From IMG/VR virus record IMGVR_UViG_3300032895_000004, positions 1 to 56,924 of that record: 56,924 nt of DNA, one strand, 5' to 3'. The notes beneath the pieces are model-generated. The model had not been told where the DNA came from, searched no databases, and worked only from the letters and a program-made list of their open reading frames with translations. Origin of the DNA: a virus. Position 1 is the first letter of the stretch; the number at the start of each line of letters is the position of its first letter. Positions 37,181-44,418 of this stretch are shown piece by piece. A program made the translations under genes and the position numbers.

Positions 37181-38926
37181 TTACCCAGTCGGGGCGATGG
37201 TCCCCGAGGAAGCACCGTTCGGGATCACCGCTGCGTAGACGAGCAGAGATTCGATCCCACGAAACGCGACCGTCTCGAACACTTCAACGAAGGTCTCGTA
37301 GTCGTTGGTGCTGTCGAGCGAGCTGTCCCGCACCACGCCCAGGTCGAGCGTGCCGCCGTCGAGCCGCTGGAAGTTCCCTTCGGGGAAGAGGGAGAAGGCC
37401 AGGTGCGTCGGCCACGCGTCCACCGCGCCGGTGGCTTGCGCCCCGAAGGCCTGCGACACGATGGTCACCGTCTTGCCCGACGCCCCGTAGGTGCCCGCCG
37501 GCCGGCCGTCGATCATCCAGATCGGGTTGACCCCACGGTTCTGGAGCCACTGGTTGATCAGCGCATCGGTCACGCCTCGAGGGTCGAAGCCCGCCGAGTC
37601 GTGGGCAATCTCCTGCGCCACGTCGGAGCGGATCATGTCCTTCAGCCACTCGGGAGCGACGAAGGAGAGCATGATCGAGCGCGGGATGCGGTGACGCTGC
37701 CGATAGGCCGAGCAGATCAGGTCGAGGTCGGTGAGCAGATCACGCGACACGCCCAGGGTCTCGCCGATGGTGACGCCCGTCGAGTTGGCGTCCAGTTTCG
37801 ACAGGGCGTTCAGCTCACGCACCTGCGCGGCGTAGGCCATCGCCAGCGTGGTCTGCGCGGCGACCCACTCCGGGTCGAAGCGACCTTGCATGTTGCCGAT
37901 CTGGATGCGGGTCGGCACCGCGTCGACGTACACAGTCACCGGGTCCGGGCACACGATGGCGGCGATGGCCTTGGTGTCGTCACCCGGGTCGGCGTCGGTC
38001 GCCTCGGTCCACACGGCGGTGGAACCCGACAACGTGCCGAAGTCGGGCGGGGGCACGAACATGAGCGCCCCTCGATCGGCCTGGCTTGAAGGCAGCGCGT
38101 CGATCAGCGGCGTGTCGTCCGTCGCCCAGGTGGGCACCGAGTAGTCGACGGCGGGCGGGCCACAGATGCCACCGGAGGCCACCAGCGCTCGGCTGTCGAA
38201 CCGCTCCCGAATCTTGCGCTCGTTGCCCACGACGTCGCCAGCCCGAAGGCGGGCGTACTCGGGGTATTCGGACTCGGCGTGCGCGACGTACACGACACCG
38301 CGCGGTGCGCCACGTCGGGGGAGGCGGCGCAACAGGTGCGCCATCTCGTCGCCCAGCTCGGCGGCGGACTCGAACACGTGCCCGTTGGGGAACCGGCCAC
38401 CGGCCCCGGTGGAGTACACCTTCGTGTCCCCTTGCGGAGCGCCACCGTTGGGAGACGGCTTGGCCGGGGTGCCCATGTTGCGCTGCGCCATGCGGGTCAC
38501 TCGCGACCCCTCAGCACCAGCGGCAGCGGCCGTGGGCTGAGTCTGGCCGTCGCCCTCTCCTTCAGCAGGAGCCGGCGTCTTGGCCTTGGCAGGGTCATCA
38601 TCGTATGCACCCTCGGCCTGGTCGCCCTCGCCGCCTTCGCCATCGCCCTCGCCGCCTTCGCCCTTCAGGACGTGCATACGCTGGCGCAGCTCCTCCGCGG
38701 TCTTGTCGGCTTCGGCCTGAGCCTGCGCACGACCATCCCGCTCGGCCTTCACCTTCTCGGCGTTCTCGACCACGGCCCCCATCGCGGCCACGACCTCGGG
38801 ACTCTTGGTCTCGGTCGCGTCCAGCTCGGACCATTGCTCATCGAGGCGCGCTGAAACCTGATCCAGCTCCTCGGGAGTCGCAGCACTGAGGTCTGCGAGC
38901 AGTTCTGCAAGTCGTTCGTCGTCCAT
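37181..38926 (-). CDS. Major capsid protein with N-terminal scaffold-like region
   Basis: 581 residues. Residues 1-85 are helical and acidic (RLAELLADLSAATPEELDQV; SARLDEQWSELDATETKSPE), 86-150 are Gly/Glu low complexity, and an HK97-type capsid domain follows (ADRGALMFVPPPDFGTLSGS; PVTVYVDAVPTRIQIGNMQG; AQTTLAMAYAAQVRELNALS; IPRSIMLSFVAPEWLKDMIR; WPTHLAFSLFPEGNFQRLDG). The N-terminal part is probably the delta/scaffold segment removed by the protease encoded at 41954-44122. GAGGAG precedes the ATG. Confidence 0.85.
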   Translation of the reverse strand: MDDERLAELLADLSAATPEELDQVSARLDEQWSELDATETKSPEVVAAMGAVVENAEKVKAERDGRAQAQAEADKTAEELRQRMHVLKGEGGEGDGEGGEGDQAEGAYDDDPAKAKTPAPAEGEGDGQTQPTAAAAGAEGSRVTRMAQRNMGTPAKPSPNGGAPQGDTKVYSTGAGGRFPNGHVFESAAELGDEMAHLLRRLPRRGAPRGVVYVAHAESEYPEYARLRAGDVVGNERKIRERFDSRALVASGGICGPPAVDYSVPTWATDDTPLIDALPSSQADRGALMFVPPPDFGTLSGSTAVWTEATDADPGDDTKAIAAIVCPDPVTVYVDAVPTRIQIGNMQGRFDPEWVAAQTTLAMAYAAQVRELNALSKLDANSTGVTIGETLGVSRDLLTDLDLICSAYRQRHRIPRSIMLSFVAPEWLKDMIRSDVAQEIAHDSAGFDPRGVTDALINQWLQNRGVNPIWMIDGRPAGTYGASGKTVTIVSQAFGAQATGAVDAWPTHLAFSLFPEGNFQRLDGGTLDLGVVRDSSLDSTNDYETFVEVFETVAFRGIESLLVYAAVIPNGASSGTIAPTG

Positions 38927-39060
38927 CGTGGGGCTCCTCGGTGAGGTTGAAAACTCGCCTTCGTGGTGGCTGAGCGGTCTACGACCTGCCCCAACCGGGA
39001 GCCGCTACGCGACTTGCTGGCGGACAGCTAAGCATCTCGTTGCGACGGATGCAAGCATCC
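38927..39060. other. Short non-coding gap upstream of the capsid gene
   Basis: 134 bases without a supported ORF. It carries the ribosome-binding site of the capsid gene and may carry a leftward promoter, since capsid genes are often separately boosted; no clear -35/-10 pair is visible. Confidence 0.3.
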
Positions 39061-39411
39061 TCAGAACGAAGGCACCAGCGGGGGCTGTTCGACCATGAAA
39101 GACCCTGCGTCTGTGACCTGTGGCGCGCCACTGCTGGCCCACTCGTAGGTGACCCGGAAGGGGTCAGTGGTCGGCGGGGTGAAGGGGGTGGTGTCAAGGT
39201 CGACGTGGTAGAGGCCGACGCCATCGCGCACCACTTCCTCGTCAGTGCCGTAGGTGTATTGCACCGGCTCGCTGCCGTCGACCTGGAACAGGAACACCAC
39301 CACGTCGGGGTCGCTGGGAGTCGAGGTCGGGTTGCCCTCGGTGTCATAGGTCACCACCGAGAAGGGCTGCTCGGTGAACACCTGCACGATGTCGCCTTGC
39401 ACGTAAGCCAA
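39061..39411 (-). CDS. Small beta-rich structural protein
   Basis: 116 residues: GDIVQVFTEQPFSVVTYDTE, VVVFLFQVDGSEPVQYTYGT, EEVVRDGVGLYHVDLDTTPF and PFRVTYEWASSG. The pattern of a carbohydrate-module-like beta sandwich recurs in phage accessory virion proteins (compare 39621-39953). Role unknown. Confidence 0.65.
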   Translation of the reverse strand: MAYVQGDIVQVFTEQPFSVVTYDTEGNPTSTPSDPDVVVFLFQVDGSEPVQYTYGTDEEVVRDGVGLYHVDLDTTPFTPPTTDPFRVTYEWASSGAPQVTDAGSFMVEQPPLVPSF

Positions 39412-39423
39412 TGCCTCGTCCTC

Positions 39424-39621
39424 TCAGATGCGAGCGCCGACGACAACCGTAGCCAGCCGCCGATCGCTCGCCTCGACATGCGCCGTTGGCCTCGCGGCCC
39501 CTGTGAGGACACCCAGCGCCCGATCGCTCGTGAGAACGCTGCCCGCTACGGGCCCCCCGAGCTGTTGGCCCGTTGCCACCATGACGAGCTGGCCGGTGAT
39601 CGCGCCAGTGGCGAGCGACAT
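39424..39621 (-). CDS. Small hypothetical protein, structural region
   Basis: 65 residues from ATG 39621: ATGAITGQLVMVATGQQLGG, PVAGSVLTSDRALGVLTGAA and HVEASDRRLATVVVGARI. Repeated short strands with Gly turns suggest a small beta barrel. TAATG overlap with the upstream gene. Confidence 0.6.
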   Translation of the reverse strand: MSLATGAITGQLVMVATGQQLGGPVAGSVLTSDRALGVLTGAARPTAHVEASDRRLATVVVGARI

Positions 39622-39953
39622 TAGAGGGGAGGCGTGACGATGTTGACGGACTGGACGTTGACGACGGCCACGTTCCCTTCTCCGATCCACTCGATCGTGA
39701 GTGGGCCATTCATGCCGCTGGTGTTGATCGGTGCCGAGTAGACCCCGGTGCTCGATCGCACGATGGAGCCCGTGCCCCCGTAGGTCCAGACTGTCTCCGT
39801 CCCCGCGTTCAGGAACTTGAGGACGATCGTTGAGGGGTCAGTGAGTACCCCGCTACCGCCGAGCTGCGGAGGCAGGCCATCGTAGAACTCGACTTGCGCC
39901 GTGATGGCCGTGCCCGCGTAGACCGGCTGCGGAAGCTGGTTGCTGATCGTCAC
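39621..39953 (-). CDS. Small beta-rich structural protein
   Basis: 110 residues: VYAGTAITAQVEFYDGLPPQ, STIVLKFLNAGTETVWTYGG, TGSIVRSSTGVYSAPIN and PLTIEWIGEGNVAVVNVQSV. Layout (STIVLKF, TWTYG, S-GVY-API) parallels 39061-39411, suggesting the two arose by duplication of one accessory virion domain. Confidence 0.65.
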   Translation of the reverse strand: MTISNQLPQPVYAGTAITAQVEFYDGLPPQLGGSGVLTDPSTIVLKFLNAGTETVWTYGGTGSIVRSSTGVYSAPINTSGMNGPLTIEWIGEGNVAVVNVQSVNIVTPPL

Positions 39954-39977
39954 CGGCTCAAGTATGGACGACGGCCG

Positions 39978-41000
39978 TCATGGGACAAGGGACACGAGCG
40001 CCACCCCGGCCGAGACCGAAGTCACTGCCGCACCCGCTGGGGTGACGCCTACGGTGGCGAACCCGCTGGTGAGAGAGACCACCACCGAGCCAGGCACTTG
40101 GCTCAGCGGGTGGACGGCGAACGAGATGGCCGCTGCGTAACTGCCGGAGGCTGGCACCTGCACGACGCCTTGACCGGTCATGTGGATGGACCCGGCAACC
40201 GCACCCGACCCTGGCACGTCGATCAGCCCCGCGGCAGCGGCGGTGATCGACCCGTGCAACGTCCCGCTCGCGTACTGATCGAGCGAGGTGCCGCTCATCG
40301 AAATGGACGCGGACAGTACGCCGGTCTCGACCAACTTCGGCTGCGGTGCCGACATGGTCACGCTGCCCGCGAATGATCCGCTGCCCGGGAAGTAGGGATA
40401 CAGGATGCACCCAACCGTCCCCCATGTATGAGACGACGCCAACGTCCACGTCGCGGTGACGGCACCGCTCGCGGTGACGGTCTGGTAGCAGTCGGTCAGG
40501 TCCTCGACCGTGTCGGTGTTGGGGTTGTCGTTCCACGGTGAGGCTGGGCCGGCCGTTGGCACAGCGCCGGACGCAAACATCGCCGCAAAGGCTGTTTGAT
40601 TGGCCGCAGTCGGGTCAATGGTGAGTGCCGGTGCTGTGCTCGCCCCGTTGGCCGTCGTGAACGAGCCGGTAACTACGGCTGTGTCGGGCCAGTCCTCACC
40701 AGAGATGCGCCACTGTGAGCCGGTCGCGGTAGTGGCCGTCAGTTTGTTCGATGTCCCACTGGCGTAACACCACCACAGCTCGATGCTCTTGCCGTTGTTG
40801 AGCAGCACGCCGCCCAGGTATTGCCAGCCAGCCGAGTTGGCGATGCCGCTGAGGTTTGAGAAGTCCGGGACGGAGGTGACCGACCCCGAGTTGTCGCGGA
40901 GCGCCGCTATCACCAGATCGCCCGCCACCGGGGTGGCTGTGAAGACATTGCCGGACTGTGCGCCCGAGTTGACCTGGCCGGTGATGATCGAGAACTGCAC
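39978..41000 (-). CDS. Virion protein with jelly-roll-like N-terminal domain
   Basis: 340 residues from GTG 41000. The first 210 residues (TATPVAGDLVIAALRDNSGS; LLNNGKSIELWWCYASGTSN; FAAMFASGAVPTAGPASPWN; HTWGTVGCILYPYFP) resemble the N-terminal domain of the large minor tail protein at 26408-28900. The rest is Ser/Gly/Ala/Val repeats (VPGSGAVAGSIHMTGQGVVQ). Probably displayed on the virion surface. Confidence 0.6.
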   Translation of the reverse strand: MQFSIITGQVNSGAQSGNVFTATPVAGDLVIAALRDNSGSVTSVPDFSNLSGIANSAGWQYLGGVLLNNGKSIELWWCYASGTSNKLTATTATGSQWRISGEDWPDTAVVTGSFTTANGASTAPALTIDPTAANQTAFAAMFASGAVPTAGPASPWNDNPNTDTVEDLTDCYQTVTASGAVTATWTLASSHTWGTVGCILYPYFPGSGSFAGSVTMSAPQPKLVETGVLSASISMSGTSLDQYASGTLHGSITAAAAGLIDVPGSGAVAGSIHMTGQGVVQVPASGSYAAAISFAVHPLSQVPGSVVVSLTSGFATVGVTPAGAAVTSVSAGVALVSLVP

Positions 41001-41025
41001 CGCGTCGCCCGCTCTGGGCTACCGC

Positions 41026-41301
41026 CTACGCCGGGGCAGCGTCGGCGTCAGGCAGGGGCGTGTCGAGGAACCGACCGGCCGCGTGGTGCGCCTTGTGGAT
41101 CGCCAGTTGCAGCTCGGCCAGGTGTTCAGGCTTGACCGCGATGGCGAAGGGAGTCACGTCGTACGCGCTGCCGTCAGAGAGAACGAAGGTGCCACCGATC
41201 GGTCCGGTGGCGAAGTTGACGGTGCGGCCAGCCGCCATGTCCTCGTCGTCCAGCGCGTAGTCACAGTCGAAACCACCGCCGGGTTGAGGGGTGACCTTCA
41301 T
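41026..41301 (-). CDS. Hypothetical 91-residue protein
   Basis: Good ribosome-binding site (AAGGAGACTGC). GGGFDCDYALDDEDMAAGRT, FVLSDGSAYDVTPFAIAVKP and EHLAELQLAIHKAHHAAGRF. Mixed beta then helix; no family recognised. It lies between two structural genes. Confidence 0.6.
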   Translation of the reverse strand: MKVTPQPGGGFDCDYALDDEDMAAGRTVNFATGPIGGTFVLSDGSAYDVTPFAIAVKPEHLAELQLAIHKAHHAAGRFLDTPLPDADAAPA

Positions 41302-41310
41302 GCAGTCTCC

Positions 41311-41940
41311 TTAGCTGAACGAGCCCGTGACGGCCCCGATGGCGAAGCCCACCGTGGCCCCGGAGGAAACGGTCAGAGACGAGGTCAACGCCCCGCCCAC
41401 GATGTAAGTCCCCGAGGACGACGCGGTCCAGATGCCGAAGTACCCCACCGTGGCCGAGGGCATCGACGTGAAGTTCTGCGCGGTGGTCGAAGCGTTGGCT
41501 CCCGCTGAGGCGGCTCCAAAGCTGATCGACTGCCGGGCGTACGAGCCGCCTGTGCATTCCGATGCGCCAGTAGTGCCGGGGTCAGCGGTGTGCAACGACA
41601 GGTATTGCGGGGTGACCGCGAAGGTCAGGGTCACGGTGCCCGTCGCCGTCGCGTTGGCCGACAGCAGCAACTCGGTGGCCGAGATGACGTAGAGCACGGT
41701 GGTCGAGCCCGGGATGCCCGTGCCGGTCACTCCCATTCCCGCCACGATGTTCGAGGTCGTGAAGGAGTTGGTCGTGGTGACGATCGGCGACCCGTTGGTG
41801 GTGGTGCAGGAGGCAACGGTGCCAGCGGTGCCGCTCGGAGGGATTACCGCCTGGAGGGCGGTGTTCTCGTAGGCCGTCGCCAGGCGCGACATGAACTGCG
41901 TCCTGACCCACAGGATGAGCAGTCGAGCTACCAGCAGCAT
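41311..41940 (-). CDS. Structural protein with LHTADPGTTG domain
   Basis: 209 residues from ATG 41940 (GGAGGA five bases upstream); a second ATG at 41892 (MSRLATAYEN) is possible. After a Thr/Ser/Gly-rich middle, the C-terminal domain YLSLHTADPGTTGASECTGG, SYARQSISFGAASAG and ATVGYFGIWTASSSGTYIVG matches a beta-rich domain frequent in phage tail and head accessory proteins. Confidence 0.7.
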   Translation of the reverse strand: MLLVARLLILWVRTQFMSRLATAYENTALQAVIPPSGTAGTVASCTTTNGSPIVTTTNSFTTSNIVAGMGVTGTGIPGSTTVLYVISATELLLSANATATGTVTLTFAVTPQYLSLHTADPGTTGASECTGGSYARQSISFGAASAGANASTTAQNFTSMPSATVGYFGIWTASSSGTYIVGGALTSSLTVSSGATVGFAIGAVTGSFS

Positions 41941-41953
41941 GGGGTCCTCCGGG

Positions 41954-44122
41954 TCACGAGCGGGTGGCTGCCATACGGTCGCGCAGGTCCCTCACCGCAA
42001 GTCGACTGAGAGGCCCCCAGAGGCCCGTCAGAGCGGCGTAAGCGGCCTGGCCGGGGTCATCCTGCCCAGCACGCAGAGCGAGCTGCTCAGCGACCCCTGA
42101 GGCCACCAGGGATCGAGGGGCACCATCGGCCACGCGCGCCCGCATACGAGGCATCCGAGTGACCGGGAACCCGCCATAGTTGACGGCCAGCGCGGCGATC
42201 ATCTCCCAGTGATTGCCGACCCGCCGCCAGTCGGGCGAGATGACCGAGGCCCGAAGTAGCCGCACGTCCTCTTCGGTCGCCCAGGGACGAAGCGCCCCGC
42301 AGAACCACAGGCCGTGGACTCCGTCGCGCACCGCCACGTCGGCAATGGCCTTGCCGGTGTGGACGTAGTGCGCCTGCGCCTCGGGGGCCCACAAACTCAG
42401 ATCGGCGTGGGTCGTGTTGACCGTGATCGGCCCCGTCGGGATTTCGTCGCCTTCGGCGGTGAGCACATAGCCGGCCGTGAAGCGCCGATATGAGTACTTC
42501 CCGCCTTTCGGAGCGACGAGGCACTGACCTTGTGGTGAGCCGGTGTGGCACACGCCCCAGGGCACATGGCCGTAGACCCGGCCGTCCTCCTCGACGCGCA
42601 TCGGCGTCACTTCGTCGGGCTCGTCCATGAGGAACCAGCCGCTCGGCGGACGAGACGGTGCGGCGCTGGCGGTGAGAGCTCCGTCCGCACAGGGCTCGCA
42701 ACTCTCGAAGTCGAGCACGTGGATCGCCTCGATCGCCGCCTCCTCGCCATCACCCACCGGGCGTTGCGCGGGAATCGAGCCGGGGTCGGCCGAGCCGTCG
42801 CCCATGACGATGTACGCACCGGGGAAGGCGGGCTGCGTGCACATGGTCATTGCCATGATCGTGCCCTGCGTCAGCGTGGTGACCGGCATCGCCGTGTCAT
42901 CGAAGTTCGACGGGCCGATCGGAAGCGGCATCTCGATCGGAGCCTCGATGTCCTCGATCACGTTGCCCACATCGATCGAGATACCGAGACGGCCCATCTG
43001 CTCCAACGCCTGCGCCGCGTCGAGCGCGTCCTCCGTTGTCAGGAAGTGACCGTTCCCCGAGATGGTGGTGCCGTCACGGCTGATCGCCTCGATCACGCCC
43101 ACCAGCACCGCACCCGCATGACCACCGAACTCGGGCGTCTTGTTCAGGTACATGAGGGGCATCGGCGGATTGCGCCAGTCGAGGGCCTGAGGGGCGATGG
43201 TTCGACCGTCGTCGGTCAACGTCCCTTCGGTCACGGCGACCGGGATGGTGAACGCTGGCCCGAGCGCCGCAGGCGACACGTCCGGGGCAGCCGCGCTCGG
43301 GCCAGGAGTGGGGGCTGCGAACCCGGTCCCTCCCTGAACCGCAGCGGCGTCCTTCAGAGAGCCGTCGGCGTTCCAGTTGTCGGGAATCTTCGAGACGCAG
43401 CCCAGCGACTTGGCGCGCTTCTGAATGTGACGGCGGATCGCATCGTGATCGGCCGACCCTCGGCCCACCGCGCTGATCGCGCTGTCGACCGAGTTCTCAC
43501 CGGAGCAGGAGAGGATCGGATAGGACCCGTCGGGCATCGCTGCACCGGAGCTGGCCGCCTTGTCACGATCGGCTTGCGAGATGAACGCCCAGTACGGCAG
43601 CGCACCAACAGCGAGCCCGGGCGAGAGGTCGAAGCCTCGGCCGTAGCGGTACATGAGCAGCATGACGTCGTGTGGCGCGATGGGCTCGCCGCGTTGAGCG
43701 AAGGCGAGAATGCGTTGAATCTCAGCCTGCCCGTTGTTGCCTTCGGCCGTCGGCTGGTCCGTGTCATCGACCGGGGTCTCACCTGGTACGCGTATGCCGG
43801 GACAATCGCAGTTGACCATCGAGCACGGGCCGGTGTTCGTGCCGGTGTCCGTGTCGGCGTGCGCCGAGGCCAGATGGTTGCACTTCGACCCATCCGATTG
43901 CGTATTCAGGCATTGCACGTCGTCGGCCACGTCCCCGGCTGGTTCAACCCCGGGCGCACCATCCGACTGGGGCGGAGGAGGAGCAGCCGGTGGCGCCGAG
44001 TTCGGCGAGGGCGGGGGCGGTGCCGCTGCGGTCAAAGCCCGATAGAACTGATCGACCACTTCGGCGCGGGTGCCCACGGCGGTCAGTCTGCCAGATACCA
44101 GTGCCAGGGCGGCATCTTTCAC
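41954..44122 (-). CDS. Capsid maturation protease, multidomain
   Basis: 722 residues. Order: helix (ALVSGRLTAVGTRAEVVDQF), Pro-rich linker, Cys cluster (CSMVNCDCPG), a GSYPILSCSGENSVDSAISA / ADHDAIRRHIQKRAKSLGCV domain seen in phage prohead proteases, then FTIPVAVTEGTLTDDGRTIA, PPMPLMYLNKTPEFGGHAGA and VLVGVIEAISRDGTTISGNG. The PLMYLN...H-A-VGVIE layout is that of S78-like phage proteases with His in GGHAG. The C-terminal third (CHTGSPQGQCLVAPKGGKYS) is extra. It would cut the capsid N-terminal region. Confidence 0.75.
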   Translation of the reverse strand: MKDAALALVSGRLTAVGTRAEVVDQFYRALTAAAPPPPSPNSAPPAAPPPPQSDGAPGVEPAGDVADDVQCLNTQSDGSKCNHLASAHADTDTGTNTGPCSMVNCDCPGIRVPGETPVDDTDQPTAEGNNGQAEIQRILAFAQRGEPIAPHDVMLLMYRYGRGFDLSPGLAVGALPYWAFISQADRDKAASSGAAMPDGSYPILSCSGENSVDSAISAVGRGSADHDAIRRHIQKRAKSLGCVSKIPDNWNADGSLKDAAAVQGGTGFAAPTPGPSAAAPDVSPAALGPAFTIPVAVTEGTLTDDGRTIAPQALDWRNPPMPLMYLNKTPEFGGHAGAVLVGVIEAISRDGTTISGNGHFLTTEDALDAAQALEQMGRLGISIDVGNVIEDIEAPIEMPLPIGPSNFDDTAMPVTTLTQGTIMAMTMCTQPAFPGAYIVMGDGSADPGSIPAQRPVGDGEEAAIEAIHVLDFESCEPCADGALTASAAPSRPPSGWFLMDEPDEVTPMRVEEDGRVYGHVPWGVCHTGSPQGQCLVAPKGGKYSYRRFTAGYVLTAEGDEIPTGPITVNTTHADLSLWAPEAQAHYVHTGKAIADVAVRDGVHGLWFCGALRPWATEEDVRLLRASVISPDWRRVGNHWEMIAALAVNYGGFPVTRMPRMRARVADGAPRSLVASGVAEQLALRAGQDDPGQAAYAALTGLWGPLSRLAVRDLRDRMAATRS

Positions 44123-44418
44123 GAGTCCTCCTCGTCCGGGGCGTCGGTCCCCTCGGTGAACAGCACGGTGAAGTCGCAGGTGCAGCCGTCATGGTCGCCG
44201 GGTGCGAAGTACTCCACCTCGGGCCAGCCGTAGGTGTTCTGAAGCTGCTCGTCGTCCCACTCTGTGAACTGCACGCCGTCGAGGTCAGCGTGGGGCTCGA
44301 AGGCGTGAAGTGGATCGCCATGCACCCATTGGTACGAGACCACGTCAGCGTTCGCGTCGGACAGAAGGTCGGACACGATGGGCCCGGTGCCGATCTGACC
44401 CAACAGGTCGTCAGCCAT
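44119..44418 (-). CDS. MuF C-terminal-like minor head protein
   Basis: 99 residues from ATG 44418 (MADDLLGQIGTGPIVSDLLS). QWVHGDPLHAFEPHADLDGV, VEYFAPGDHDGCTCDFTVLF and an acidic end. The PGDHDGCTCDF block is the usual end of MuF-type minor head domains. It seems to be split off from a MuF protein whose N-terminal part is fused to, or replaced by, the portal C-terminal extension. Confidence 0.6.
   Translation of the reverse strand: MADDLLGQIGTGPIVSDLLSDANADVVSYQWVHGDPLHAFEPHADLDGVQFTEWDDEQLQNTYGWPEVEYFAPGDHDGCTCDFTVLFTEGTDAPDEEDS

Noticed and set aside
42545-44233. 562-residue rightward ORF
   Set aside because: Antisense to the capsid protease gene with an Arg-rich shadow composition.
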